Of a stretch of DNA of 64,000 nt, positions 11,916 to 22,399 are shown piece after piece. Position 1 is the stretch's first letter. Each line of letters starts with the position of its first letter. Source of the stretch: Cystobasidium ongulense (taxonomy: Eukaryota > Basidiomycota > Cystobasidiomycetes > Cystobasidiales > Cystobasidiaceae). The DNA lies in NCBI GenBank assembly GCA_022835595.1, contig BQUP01000009.1, positions 310,001 through 374,000 of the forward strand, in the 5' to 3' direction. The notes under the pieces are model-generated. The model made no database searches. It saw only the letters and a program-made list of their open reading frames with translations, and was not told the origin of the DNA. A program made the translations under genes and the position numbers.

Positions 11916-13140
11916 TTAAGCCAATCGAGGAGCTGAAGTGACTGGGATAGCTGATTCAGGTACACTTCCGGTAGTACTTGAAACAGGTGCTCCTGGTGCA
12001 GTAGTAGTCAAACCGGATGTGGTGCTCGATCCGGCGGTAGTTTCTAAACCTGCAGTAGCTTCTGAGCTGACGTGCTTCTTCTCAGCTGCGATACGCTGAG
12101 CTTCATCGTGTACAGACTTGATGTTGTTGCTTGTCTGTGTGTAGAAGCTCTGTGCCTGCTGGCCGAATTCGGACGAGAGAACCTTGGAGTAGTCTGCAGC
12201 GAAGAAAAAGCGAGCGATAAGCTAAGAATGTGGGAAACAGCAGGATCAAATCGGTGGCAACTTACAGTTCTTTCCTACTCTCCAGACACTCTTGGCTCGG
12301 TCTGATAGATGCACCTTTTCGTCTGCTTGTGCGAATGCTCCAGTTGCTCGCTCGCTGACGTGTAAGTTTGCATCGACTTCGGCGGTCTTGTGCTTGACCT
12401 GTTCAGAGAGCTTGTTGAAGAACTCGAGGAAGCGTTGAGAGATACCGTTCTTTTCTGTAATTTTCATATGAATAGGATGGTTAGTCGAGGCCTTCCTGTC
12501 TACAGCGAAATGCAACAAGGCTTACGGTCGTAGTCGACTGCCTTTGCGATGATGTTATCTCCAATGATATAACCATGGGCTAGATATTCAGCGATGATGG
12601 CAGTTCTGCGAGTAAATGACATCAGCTATGTACGCTACTGGGAATCAGCTGGTTCACGAACCTTGGCTTCGCTTCTTGTGGGATATCCTCGTTATCATGG
12701 AGGTCGCCGGCAACGGAAGGTGTATCTTCGGAAACGTCTTCGGAGGAGACGTGGATGGGGGAGCCGTCGAGTGTTCCTCCTAAGGTAGTGAATAGGGCAT
12801 CCGTTAGTCTGAGTCGGTATACCCCAATGACTGACAGCACCAGCTGCGCATCCCACTGCAGGCAACCGTCATGATTTGAGGACGTGGAAGTCGCGACTCA
12901 CCGTTAAGCATGAGAGCAGTAGAGGCAGCTGATGGCTTTTCAAAAGTGACGATAGCCTTGTTGCCCTCGTGCATCTCGATGTTGTGGATGGAACCACAGA
13001 ATGCCTGGTTGGTTGCAGGGCGGGGCCTCACATCAGCATGAAAGAAACGAGAGCGGAGGGATAACAGAGCTCACCATGAACTTGTCCAGCGACTCCTTGG
13101 TCGTGGTGCTGCTTAGGTTTGATAGATATACGGAAGACAT
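11916..13140 (-). CDS. vip1: RRM protein, Vip1 family
   Basis: Start at 13140 with MSSVYLSNLSSTTTKESL, the RNP2-like strand of an RRM. The second exon supplies AFCGSIHNIEMHEGNKAIVTF, the RNP1 strand. An alanine-rich helix (SAASTALMLNG) and an acidic linker follow, then the region characteristic of S. pombe Vip1 and its fungal relatives: AIIAEYLAHGYIIGDNII, FLEFFNKLSEQVKHKTAEV, and a helical tail with YSKVLSSEFGQQAQ. The Ser/Thr/Ala-rich C-terminus stops at 11916. Several introns of 60-110 nt separate the exons. The family is a conserved fungal RNA-binding protein of largely undefined function; cytoplasmic or nuclear localisation cannot be told from sequence. Confidence 0.85.
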
Positions 13141-13822
13141 GATTGTTGTACTGTGCTGGTTGTAGTTTGGTTAAGAGGTGAGTCTATGCTGATAAGAGCA
13201 GAGCAAGTTACAGCACAGCACGGCGGGAAGAGAGGGAGAAGAATGTCAGCAATACAGACGAGGTGTCCATGCCTTGCAGCACCAGCACTCACAATGCCTG
13301 ATAATCTGGTTGATTAGTGTGTTGGTGCTGGGCGAATGAAGCAGCCTTTTGCCCGCTCTTCATTGCAACTTGTCGCCTTCGAGGACGGCCTTCTCGATCA
13401 AGCTGCGTCATGCATCTCTGTATGGCCTTTGAGATATGAAAAGACACTGCACACCTTCGACATCAACCAAAACTGCCATTATACCATCTCCCGCTCCAGT
13501 ATACACACTAAGCACTGCAATCCAAGAGTCGCAAACAAGCATGGCAACTTCAATGCGTGGCCAGGCTAACGTTCGCGCAGAGCAGACCTGAACTGATCAT
13601 GAGGCGTCTGACTGAAACCTGCCGAAACAAGGAGAACAGTCTACAATACACGTATGCGTAAGAACGCAACAAGGCTCCAATCGACGAGTCAGTCAGATTA
13701 CAATCAACAAAAAGAAGTGGCTACAGCATACGGCAATGCGAACAAGGTTGGCAAATCCTCAGCAGTAGCGCAACAATTCCTCAGTTGCTAGAGGTAGATC
13801 GAGGTTCACGTCTTTCGCTCTG
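13141..13822. other. Intergenic region
   Basis: About 680 bp containing the vip1 promoter and leader. A 77-codon plus-strand frame (13336-13569) has no family features. Nothing else recognised. Confidence 0.4.
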
Positions 13823-14229
13823 CTAGGTGTTGCGGGGTGGGGGTCCAGTACCGGCGCGGCTTGCTTTGGATGGCCTGCTGCTGCTTGAGCGAGATGCTGG
13901 CCGTGATGGAGGCGGAGACGTGTGCGCGAAGGTTATTTGCGGGATGATAAGGGGTTGGCGTTCACCACCGGCTGTGCCTGCACCGTTTTGAATTCTAGTA
14001 GACTTGCCGCGGGCAATTTTCGCTGCGGTCACCACCATGCCCACAGCTAACGTGCAGGCAGCGCACACTAGCACAGTAACGGGAAACGGCCATCCTTATT
14101 ATACAGGTAACAACGATTCGGCGCAGAACAGGACCAGCTTGCGGTTTGCCAAATGAAAGTCGGCTGGTCAAGATACGAATTACCGTGTGCATGTAGTTGA
14201 TGACCTTTTGCGCATTGAATTGGCGCCAT
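13823..14229 (-). CDS. Small predicted membrane-associated protein, unrecognised
   Basis: Two exons splice in phase (CAC G|GTAATT ... GCTAG|TGTGC) to give a protein of about 98 residues that starts MAPIQCAKGHQLHAHVCAAC and continues into a hydrophobic stretch (TLAVGMVVTAAKIA). The tail is basic and Ser/Pro-rich and ends GTGPPPRNT. The cluster of Cys and His before the hydrophobic stretch could bind metal. The clean splice phase supports a real gene; no family is recognised and the start is uncertain. Confidence 0.45.
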
Positions 14230-14413
14230 TGCGATACTGAACGTTACCAAAGGTAGCGAGAGGAGGGGTTGGAAGGAGAGACGCAAAGAAAGACTGACAG
14301 AGGCTGCTCTGCATTTGGCACTCCTTTCGTAGGCATAAATCAGAGGGGCAGGCGGTGTTGGGGAAGACGAGCTTGGTCACCTAGACGTGGGACATGAGCT
14401 TGGCGATGCAAAG

Positions 14414-14800
14414 CGAGCTGTGTAGATTTGCAGCACAGTCAGCTCGTTCTGCAATCGAGAGCTGTCCGGGCTGTGACCAGGTCGACTAAAATTCAGCAGG
14501 TTGGTCACCTGTTTTGCAAATCGCCTTTGTTACTGGATGCATAGGGCAGTGTTGACCATGTGCGAGCTGTGTACGATTGTAGCACAGTCAGCTGGTCGCT
14601 GCGATATATCGCGTCGAGCTATACCTGGGCTGTGAAGGTCTAGGCAAATTCAGCGGAAGTGGCCTCTATTTTTGCATAGCTCTTGCTACACACGAGCACC
14701 GCGACAACACTGTGTTGTATTTCTGCTGCCCAGCTGTGTACGTTTGCGATACAGTCAGTTTGTCGTTGGTGTTTTAAGCTGTGTCCGTGCTGTGAGGTAG
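14414..14800. repeat. Three diverged tandem copies of a hairpin-forming repeat
   Basis: Units begin at 14414, 14563 and 14731. Each starts with (G/C)AGCTGTGTA and, after a short spacer, has ACAGTCAGCT or ACAGTCAGTT, so the two ends can pair (AGCTG with CAGCT, TGT with ACA). Each unit then carries a second conserved block ending GGGCTGTGA, GGGCTGTGA and GTGCTGTGA near 14470, 14630 and 14790. Spacing between units is about 149 and 168 bp. The array lies in the intergenic region upstream of uL23. It is not coding and matches no element I know. Confidence 0.75.
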
Positions 14801-15416
14801 TCAGACGCATCCTACGCAAAGTCTGACCACACAGCGTCAGCGCAAGCAGAAGAGTGGAGTCTGTGCAGCAGTTTTGCCGTTGATCTCCTCCCAACTCGAA
14901 GCTGACGCTGCAAAGATGTCTTGAATCAGCGTGTGGTGTGCGTAGATGATTGTGAATAAGCCTTAGTGAGTATCCACAAGTCCCGGTCTTGTCCGATGAG
15001 AGGTCGACATGGATGGAAGCGAGTGATGCAGCACCGCTTCGACCAGAATAGGCCCCAAGGTATCTTGCACCAGGCATGAAGTGGTGCTAGACAGCATGTT
15101 GCGATACAACGCTGTTGAGATCCCTTCCCACCTGACCGTCTTTCCAGGATGTCAAAGGACCTTGCATATTTTTCACCTTGAGTTCCAATTTCTTCCACGC
15201 TGAGCTCGAGGAAGGCTGAAAGTCCCGCCCAAAAGTTGGTGGCGAAGATTGGCTGTCCGGCCAGAATTGGAGGGACGCGGGCCACTGGCAAATTGGGCGA
15301 GTGCGAGGTGATCGAGAAATTGGCGACGCTGCAGAGGGAGGTTGGGATTGAAAGAGTCGAGGATTGCGCGCAGGATTAGCTGGACCACGACTGTCACTCT
15401 TCACATCCGAGCAACA
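14801..15416. other. uL23 upstream region
   Basis: About 600 bp between the hairpin repeats and the uL23 start. The overlapping minus-strand open frames here are long but compositionally unlike the real genes around them. It should contain the uL23 promoter; no element is identified. Confidence 0.4.
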
Positions 15417-16703
15417 ATGGCCCCAACAAAGCAAGCTGCTGGCACTGCAAAGGCCAAGGTGAGTGCGGGAGTGTGCGCTGGGTGCGGGCTGGGTGGATGG
15501 GATGGGATGGTTGGGGTGTCGGATGGCATGGCATGGGAAAACAGACGATTCGACAAGACCTCGAAGCAAGACGCATCAAGCAGACGAGCAGCAAGATTGG
15601 CAACAGGTGGATTCGTCGAGCATGGCCACGTCCAGGCTGGAAAGGTGCACACGCCAGCAGCCAGAGGGATAGACAATCGCAGGACATCAAGAAGAGCTAG
15701 CAATCACCCATCTCCGCGACGCATCGACAACAGATACTGGGACTAGCAGAGTCTCTCACTACTCTACGCAAAGACCTCGCTACCATCGCTGTCGATGGCC
15801 TCGTCGCCAGCCCCTAAGAGCGAACATCGTGATGAAGTTTCGGAAGGTCGACATGTTCACCTAGATGCGCGCCAAGATAGACGCAGTATAGCTTGAAGTT
15901 CATTAAGCATACTCGAACGCCTCGTTATCAGCAGCAACCTCATAGATGCTAGTAGAGCCGAGCGTAGTCACCATCCAGCCAGCAAGAGTCGAGCGTCAGA
16001 CCTCAGCCATTGCCATTCCGCCGCTATACCACACCCTACCTCCAACCAGTCGCATCCGTAGCCGGCCGAGTAGCCTACCACCAGTATACTGACAGAGGTT
16101 TTCTCTCCTATTTGAAATGACAGACGACCGCCAAGGCCGCTCTCAAGGGCACAGCGTCGCACAAGCAGACAAAGGTCTACAGGAACCCAACATTCAGACG
16201 ACCCAAAACACTAGCTATCTCAAGACAGCCAAGATACCCCCGAAAGTCCGTTCCTCATGCTCCTCGATTCGATGCTACACGCATCATCTCCGTCCCATTG
16301 AACACGGAATCGTAAGTGATCTCTCTTTCTCATCTACACTTAAGCCTTGAGCTCCATGGCCGAAGAGAACAATGCTGACTTGTTCGCTTGTTCTTGCTTG
16401 GCACAGAGCAATGAAGAAGATCGAAGAGCAGAACACACTCGTCTTCCTCGTTGACCGACAGGCCAACAAGCGTCAAATCAAGCAGGCTGTCAAGACCCTA
16501 TACGATGTTCAGGCACTCAAGATCAACACCCTTATCCGGTACGTCACTTTCCGAAATGCATTATCTGTTCAGTAACACTTAAGACTGACTTTACTCTTCC
16601 ATCTCTGCGTTATCACAGACCTGATGGACAAAAGAAGGCCTACGTCAAGCTAACACCCGAAGTTGACGCTCTAGACATTGCCAACAAGATTGGATTCATC
16701 TAA
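15417..16703 (+). CDS. RPL25: 60S ribosomal protein uL23 (L23a/L25)
   Basis: Four exons. Exon 1 (15417-15458) codes [14 protein letters not shown]. After a 668-nt intron, exon 2 (16127-16311) continues [20 protein letters not shown] and [20 protein letters not shown]. Exon 3 (16407-16538) gives [20 protein letters not shown] and [13 protein letters not shown]. Exon 4 (16619-16703) gives [20 protein letters not shown] and ends NKIGFI. The whole globular domain of uL23 is present and intact. It binds 28S rRNA near the exit tunnel and forms the docking site for SRP. Intron 1 is far longer than the others in this gene and begins with a G-rich run (15480-15540). All splice phases agree. Confidence 0.97.
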
Positions 16704-17087
16704 ATATGTTTGCTTGAGGAAGGAAGGGGAAAGAGGAATACTTGGATAGCAATCTTTCGTATCCGGTAGAATCTGGACTCTTTCGCTACAGCCGCACCTT
16801 ACCGGATCTGCATTGGGTGATTCTTCCATTGCCGTCGTTTTGTATTCAGTGCAAGCGACGAAGAGGGAGCTCACTCACGTTGTAGTAGCTATGTGATGTG
16901 CTGCAACAAGTGCAAATTCGTACTCTCTTGAAATCCTCGCTTGTCGAGCTGCTTGCTCTTTTGGAGTGTTCTTGATTCTGCTGCGTGATGCACTGACTAC
17001 CGAGTGCGCCTCCGGACGTCGAAGCTGTGCTGTGAATAATAGTAGATGTTCGGTACCATTGCCATAGTCGATAAGTCTCCTCTGCAT
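16671..17087 (-). CDS. Possible small helical protein, unrecognised
   Basis: The minus-strand frame starting [18 protein letters not shown] has strongly helical, coding-like composition ([20 protein letters not shown]). It ends at a good donor (ACAAC|GTGAGTGAG, near 16875). The most plausible second exon (acceptor CTGTAG near 16803) would read [15 protein letters not shown] and stop at 16671, overlapping the last 33 bases of uL23 antisense. Its start faces the next gene (17210) head to head across about 120 bp. The first exon is credible; the second is uncertain. No family recognised. Confidence 0.4.
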
Positions 17088-17209
17088 TGCCTAACATGCC
17101 AATTGACTTTGGATTCTGCGACTTGCCGCCACCTGCGAATGATCGTCATTACGGCGCTCGCTCACGGCATTGATGCTTCTCGTCCTCAAGACAATTATCA
17201 TCAATCACA

Positions 17210-17691
17210 ATGTTGACGCGGCACATCTATAGGTCATTCCCTGCAAGACTGTGCACACCTACGCTACAGCAGTCTCCGGTACCCATTCCGCGATGCCGGT
17301 GTGCAAGCTCAAACAAGAGCGTCGATCAACAGCGTCACGCAACAGAAGATAAAGCAAAGCCAAAAACATCGAATAAAGATAAGCCAAAGCAGGTATGTAC
17401 CATTGTGGAAATATGTTAAGTTCTTTGAGGGGCAAAGCTGACGGCTTTTGACAGACCAAGCACAAGTTAACAGCGAAAGAAAGAGATGCAATGATGATGC
17501 AGAAGATGAAAGAGCGAATGGGACAAGAAGGTGATGAAGGTACGCCTAACTTGAGCAAGATGGTTGCGATATACTTATGTTATGCTCACGCTGCTTTGCT
17601 TTCCTAACTGATAATAGCTTGGGAAGATGGAAGACCCGCCGAATCTGGCCTACCTCGCAATGTCAAGAATAATATGTTCAGATTGATATAA
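17210..17691 (+). CDS. Small conserved protein, probably mitochondrial
   Basis: Three exons (17210-17395, 17456-17540, 17619-17691 approximately) joined by canonical introns. The N-terminus (MLTRHIYRSFPARLCTPTLQ, then RCRCASSNK) is basic, hydroxylated and free of acids, like a mitochondrial presequence. A charged Lys-rich middle leads to KLTAKERDAMMMQKMKER and the tail WEDGRPAESGLPRNVKNNMF. The closing ...VKNNMFR(L/V)I is, to my memory, shared by a family of short fungal proteins of unknown function. Length about 115 residues. Targeting is inference from composition. Confidence 0.65.
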
Positions 17692-18155
17692 ACAACTTTA
17701 TCTAACGCGCATCATCAGTATCTTCGGCATACCCGGGTAATATAATAACCTAGGATTAAACTGTCACCTGTAATATTGACCAGCAGCCCCTGGTCTTGCT
17801 GTAGTTTTGGCGCAGAGACTGACGAGTACTTCTAGTCACCCTCGCGAATCATCTAGACAATCATTTCGCAAGTCAAATCAAGTTTATAGAGCGTCCTGAG
17901 TGACTACAACCACTAAGCTGTATCAACATTTCGAGACAATGTAGCGTATGAGACTCCGAACCAGATCAAGACGTTGTAGTAAAGGCTATATTCAGATTAC
18001 TTCGAATCTTGTGTCAATGTAGCGTACGTATTAGAGTTCAGAGCCTTCGCAATGCTTGACACTTGGACTGGATAATGAAATAGAGAAAGACCAGGTTCAT
18101 TTGGTCTCGGTATGATTGTAGAGCTTCCATTTGAAACCTGTTCAAGAAGATGGGG
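17692..18155. other. Intergenic region
   Basis: About 460 bp. No coding or RNA signal. The sequence CAATGTAGCGTA occurs near 17938 and again near 18014. Confidence 0.4.
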
Positions 18156-18702
18156 CTAATCAGAATCTTCTAGAAGGACAGGCTCACCCGGGGAGCCCGG
18201 ACTGCCAACAGAAGGTACATTCTTCACTCCAAGCCAGGATAAAGTCCTTTTGGGAGTTCGCGTGGTAATTGAGGTGGTGCTTGTAGAATGGGCATTGGAG
18301 GTGGAAGTAAAGGCCGAAATAAATCTGGAAGTGAACGTGGGAGCTTTTCTAGGAGTAGAAGTATATGCAGATGCAAAGGAGGTTGTTGCGACTTCTTTTG
18401 ATGATCCTTTCTCTTTACTTAGCCAGCCTGCCAAAGTATCAGAAGTTGTGCACTTGCCCAATGTAGGTATCACAGCGCAAGCAGACTACTCTATGCTGTT
18501 CCACATCCGGCTCCACCGCTTCAATCCTAAAATCTTGCTCTTCGGTAGCCTTATTGTGTTGCATGTATGCAATGTGTAGGAAGAGCTCTCGCTCTCGCCT
18601 AGCATCGCATAGCTGGTTAATTCTGTCGTACGGGACGAAGCTGTTGCACCCAGGTGCAGCACACCTGACCGTGAGCAACTTTCAGGTAGCCCATATACCC
18701 GA
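18156..18702 (-). CDS. Coding-like region with Cys pairs, structure unresolved
   Basis: A minus-strand frame reads RCAAPGCNSFVPYDRINQLC then a helical stretch (CDARRERELFLHIAYMQ) and VVCLRCDTYIG before a stop at 18439. It looks like part of a small zinc-binding protein. An overlapping second frame (18473-18156) is Ser/Thr-rich and ends VLLEDSD. I could not find a splice joining the two frames, and no good start precedes the first, so this may be one gene with an unseen intron, two fragments, or a decaying gene. Confidence 0.28.
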
Positions 18703-18739
18703 GTGGAGCAGGCTCAAGTATTTTATAGCTGGTCCGCCT

Positions 18740-19541
18740 TTAACTGCCTCTACTTTTGGTGAGTTCGTCGCGTCCTTCTCTGGAGCAAGTATGAGGAAGT
18801 CGTGGGACTTGGTGGGAAGTGAGTGGTAATGAAGGCTTGACGATCTTCGACTTGGGTGTGACTTCGCCCTCGTGCCTTGCAGTTTTGACAAGCCTGCCTA
18901 TCTTTCCATCTGCAAGTCGATCGATTGGCGAACGGCGTTCTAAAGAAAACGGCCGTCCTCGGGAATGTCGGATAGCTGTCCAGTCGAAAGAGTGGAGGTT
19001 GGACGAGCTTGAAGGGGACGCTGGTGGATACGAAGGCCGGGCCATGGCGCCAATGGACGAAGAGGAGCTCGTAGGTCTAGAGCGAGAGTCATCTTCAGGG
19101 AAGGTAGGGACTAAGACAGCACACAGCTGTTAGCTAAGCGACAAACATCACAGATGAGTGTATGCTCACCCAGAAGATGAATGTCGTCCTCTGCGACCAA
19201 CCTGGCTTTGACGGCCGCTAATCGATTGGCTCGCCCCTTTGCCTCTGCTAACGAAGCTCGGAAAAGACTGACGAATGTGACTCTCGGCACGTCGTTCAGC
19301 CAGTAACAACCCTCGAACCCTCGCATCACTTTACCTTCACAGTCTGCTCGTCTTCAAGCGGGACTTGCTTCAGGAGAAGCTCAACGATTTCTACCATCGC
19401 GGCCAAGCAGCCTTCCACCTCGAGTGCGCCCTCGAGGTCTTCTTTCATTATCCTGTACTTCTCTTAAAGAGCTCGCACGAAGAACTCGGAGCCAGGTCCA
19501 CCGAGGTCTGTGGAGGTGGGTGTACCTTGGTGGCTGCTCAT
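18740..19541 (-). pseudogene. Helical protein gene with one in-frame stop (nonsense allele or readthrough)
   Basis: An ATG at 19541 opens MSSHQGTPTSTDLGGPGSEF FVRAL. A TAA (19466-19464) follows, after which the same frame continues without a gap into EKYRIMKEDLEGALEVEGCL. The frame then needs a GC-AG intron (donor AA|GCAAGT at 19368, acceptor CAG ending at 19268, phase 2) to reach LFRASLAEAKGRANRLAAVK. A normal GT-AG intron leads to VPTFPEDDSRSR and a Ser/Pro-rich tail ending ELTKSRGS at 18740. The alternative GTAAAG donor at 19333 gives the wrong phase. A CAA-to-TAA change (Gln to stop) would explain the interruption. No family recognised; residues about 15-110 look like a coiled helical domain. 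A different 5' exon bypassing the stop, via acceptor TTTAAG, is the main alternative. Confidence 0.5.
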
Positions 19542-20575
19542 GACCTCTCTAACGTTGAAGAATGCAGCTCGCTTCTTCGTCGCGGCTGAATTCGTCCACC
19601 CTCATTGATTGTGCATATCTTAGTACCAGCCAACAGACGTGCTGGTAGCGTGCAGGGAACTCTAATAGCAGATCGCGCCGCGGTTTTCGGACTTGACTTG
19701 CTCGGATATCGTCGCCCAAGATTCCATCATCATTGACTATTTGGCAGTCTCGACATCTGTCATTGAAGCGAGATCGTCAGCGTTTGCATGAAATTCTCGC
19801 TTTTTTGCATGCCACACTCACTTGAAGCAATTTGTGACACAAAGTCTCGGCAGTGTGACCAACGAGCGCCCTGCTCTGTATTACCGGGACATGCATGAAG
19901 AAGTTCTTTGGTATTGCGATCGTGGTTTAATAAGAAAGTAATAGAACGGGTTTTTGGTTTGAAATTAATTGCGAAGACAAGAAACGACCTCGCTCGAAGA
20001 CTGTGCTTTTATACTTTTTGGAAGGCCTAGTCGTTGGAAGATGGAAGGCGTATATCTTATTCAGCAGAAGCAGAGTCTTCCACGATCGCGGATACGAAGT
20101 GGATATATACACGGATACTTCCACGAAATTGGGCAAATAGAAGAGAAGGGAAGCTTAGTTGCTGGCACTGTCTTGGTTGTCGGAATGATCAGCTCATTAG
20201 TGCGCGCAATGCCCTCTGGAGAGAGTTGGGCATGTTCTTCACGCTCTCAGGCCTGCACGAGCTCTAGCGAAGGGCGCTTCGGTGGTACGGTAGCCTGAGA
20301 AAGTCGTGTTTCCTGTGCTGACAAACGAGCAAATGGGAGGCCGATATTATCGATAGACACGTTAGGGACCAGTGCGGCTCGTCAGAAGGCTGCGAATCAA
20401 GTTCGGCAAGGCCGGGTGACTGGCCCCGTACCATGCGGCCGAAATCCCGCGCCCTGAAGTACTCCGTTGCGCTGTTGAGTATGCACGATATGAACCAGCT
20501 TTCGGATTCCTGACCTCCTCGAGGCCCAAACTTCGCCCTGGGAATAATGCGTTCGAATTAGCACGCAAAGCTGCG
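19542..20575. other. Largely unassigned region with coding-like minus-strand fragments
   Basis: Minus-strand stretches near 19780-19570 (CRDCQIVNDDGILGDDI, then WLVLRYAQSMRVDEF) and 19880-19830 have some coding character and possible splice sites, but I could not assemble a gene with a start. The part 19930-20575 shows nothing clear. Confidence 0.35.
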
Positions 20576-20881
20576 ACCACTAACTCCTTACCTGTACGTG
20601 TCAACTAGCGACCTACTAACCTGTACTGCGACGCATGACAAGGCGAACAGGTACCTCGCTAACTGTCCGTCGCCACACGCCTCACTGACGCAGTCGGTGA
20701 AGGTCCAACCCGGGGAGGACAGGTGGGTCGGAAAGTGAGCACTACAAAGCCGAACGCAATAAAAAGAAGGTCATGAAGAGTTACATGTACTCCAGTGGTG
20801 CAAAAGGTAGGTCCTACCCGGATTCGAACCGGGGTCAGCCGGAGGAACTGTGTCATCAGAACCGGCGGTGATAACCACTAC
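20576..20881. repeat. Left arm of a 306-bp inverted repeat
   Basis: The reverse complement of this segment matches 23570-23875 base for base over about 270 bp. About four mismatches cluster in the last 40 bp at the outer end (20576-20610). The inner end of the homology lies inside the tRNA-Gln gene at its D-arm. The two arms are the same length, with 2688 bp between them. Confidence 0.92.
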
Positions 20882-20892
20882 ACTATAGAACC
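20809..20892 (-). tRNA. trnQ-CUG: tRNA-Gln(CUG) with a 12-nt intron
   Basis: Read on the minus strand, the acceptor arm GGTTCTA pairs with TAGGACC. The D-arm is GTG...CAC. The anticodon stem GCCGG/CCGGC carries loop bases TTCTGA then T, with anticodon CTG interrupted after position 37 by the 12-nt intron TGACACAGTTCC, the canonical nuclear tRNA intron site. The T-arm is CCCGG TTCGAAT CCGGG, a good B box. The sequence closely resembles yeast tRNA-Gln. A T run (TTTT, plus-strand AAAA near 20802) follows as Pol III terminator. Only the 5' 11 bases lie outside the inverted repeat. Confidence 0.95.
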
Positions 20893-21211
20893 GATATACT
20901 GCATGAGACACTTTCTACGTATAGTATAAACGTTCGTCGGCGAGCCGCCAAGCGGAATCTCCTTCCTGGGCCCGCTTGACGCAAAACCCGGCTTTCTCCT
21001 GTCTCCGCTTCTCTCAGTAGAAGTAGGGAGCTTTGCAGTAAGTCGAGCAACGAGGAAGCTGTTTATAGCCATGCAGAGCCTCTTAAGCAGACATATTTAT
21101 CGAGTTCCATCGAATCGGTGGCGTGTATGTTTCGGCCGCGTGCCGCGAGCCTCCTTGCCTTCGCATCCACCACTGTACCTTCCTCGTGCCTGATTTAACA
21201 TTCAAGAAGGA

Positions 21212-22072
21212 ATGCCGAACATTGACCTCGACATTGTTCCTCTCAGTCCAACCAATCCCTATTGCGAACTCTTTGGATGCGCCAAACTCATAAACCGAAG
21301 ACGTCTTTTCGAGCCCACCCGGCTACGTGATGAAGCACGACCAGAAGACGCGCGAATAGCTTCTCATGCTGAGAATATACGTCAATATATGAACAAACCT
21401 GAATCCACTGTCTTCCTTGCGCGAGAGAAGCAGTCTGGCGAAATCGTGGGTTGGATAGGTTGGCTTCGGCCAAGTCAGGGTGCACAAAGTCAGAATGCAC
21501 AAATTATCGGACTTAAGAACAGCTCTAAAGATCCAATTGATACCGTCGCAGACACAGAGAAGGACGTGCGTGTGATAGAGCAGGTCATGTCAGAGAAAAA
21601 GGCATTGGAAAAGAGGTTCTTTCGAGAGAAGCCCTTCTGGTAAGGTTACAGGATTAAGTCCAATCAAGCTGGAAGTCTTCATCCCCAGAATAGGCCTCTG
21701 CTCATCCCTGGTCTTACACACAGGACTCTCAGCTACCTCTTTGTGTCGCCGCATCATCGAAGAGCGAAGATTGGAACCAGGCTAGTCGAGTATTTCCTCG
21801 CCATCCTTCGCAAGGAAGATCCGGATGCCAAAATAGGATTCACAAGCTCACCCAGCGCTCGACATTTGTACCAAAAGCAAGGCTTCAGAGTAGCTGCGTG
21901 GATGGATTATACGTTTGAAGATATTAACGAAACAGGCCGGACTTATCTGCACCGTACGCGCTGGCCATATATGACAAACTGGTATCTCGACTTCATAGAA
22001 GAAGTAGAGGAATTCTCCAAACGCGAGGCTTTTGACGGACCTGCAGACGAAGATCCTGAAATAAGAGTATGA
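21212..22072 (+). CDS. GNAT-family N-acetyltransferase
   Basis: Two exons joined at TTCTG|GTAAGG ... CACAG|GACTCTC in phase. The N-terminal half begins MPNIDLDIVPLSPTNPY and has the strand/helix order of GNAT proteins (STVFLAREKQSGEIVGWIGW). The second exon carries the acetyl-CoA motif A: YLFVSPHHRRAKIGTRLVEY, where HRRAKIGTRL stands for the usual Q/RxxGxG/A loop. It then has FTSSPSARHLYQKQGFRVAA, the classic end of the domain. Length about 245 residues. Substrate unknown; fungal relatives are annotated as small-molecule or amino-group acetyltransferases. The gene sits wholly between the two inverted-repeat arms. Confidence 0.85.
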
Positions 22073-22399
22073 CCTGAAATCAGGGAAATGGTATTTACGA
22101 ATAAGTAGTGCTCAGCAGCCGGAGGCATTAGTATCTGGTGTAGACTGCGTAGAGCCTGCGGAGGGACCACAGCTCGCTGATACAGGTCCATGGTGCTATA
22201 AAATGATTGTACAGTTAGCTGTACTGGCTGTCCATTGCGTTACCCATGTGCGCAGTCATGCCACATTGAGCCGGTGGCAATTGACTATACATCGGTGATC
22301 GCCCTCTTCGCTGACACTATATGTGTAGGAGCCTTCAACTTGCTCTCTATTTCTCTGTCCCTACACTAATATCTACTTTGTGTCACTTCCTTTGCAAGT

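Noticed and set aside
15820-15900. Possible C/D-box snoRNA in uL23 intron 1 (GTGATGA)
   Set aside because: No CTGA box at a suitable distance and no terminal stem seen; not enough to call.
20659-20856. 65-codon open frame, identical copy at 23595-23792
   Set aside because: Both are the same tRNA-Gln plus flanking repeat read as protein; identity comes from the inverted repeat, not from a gene.
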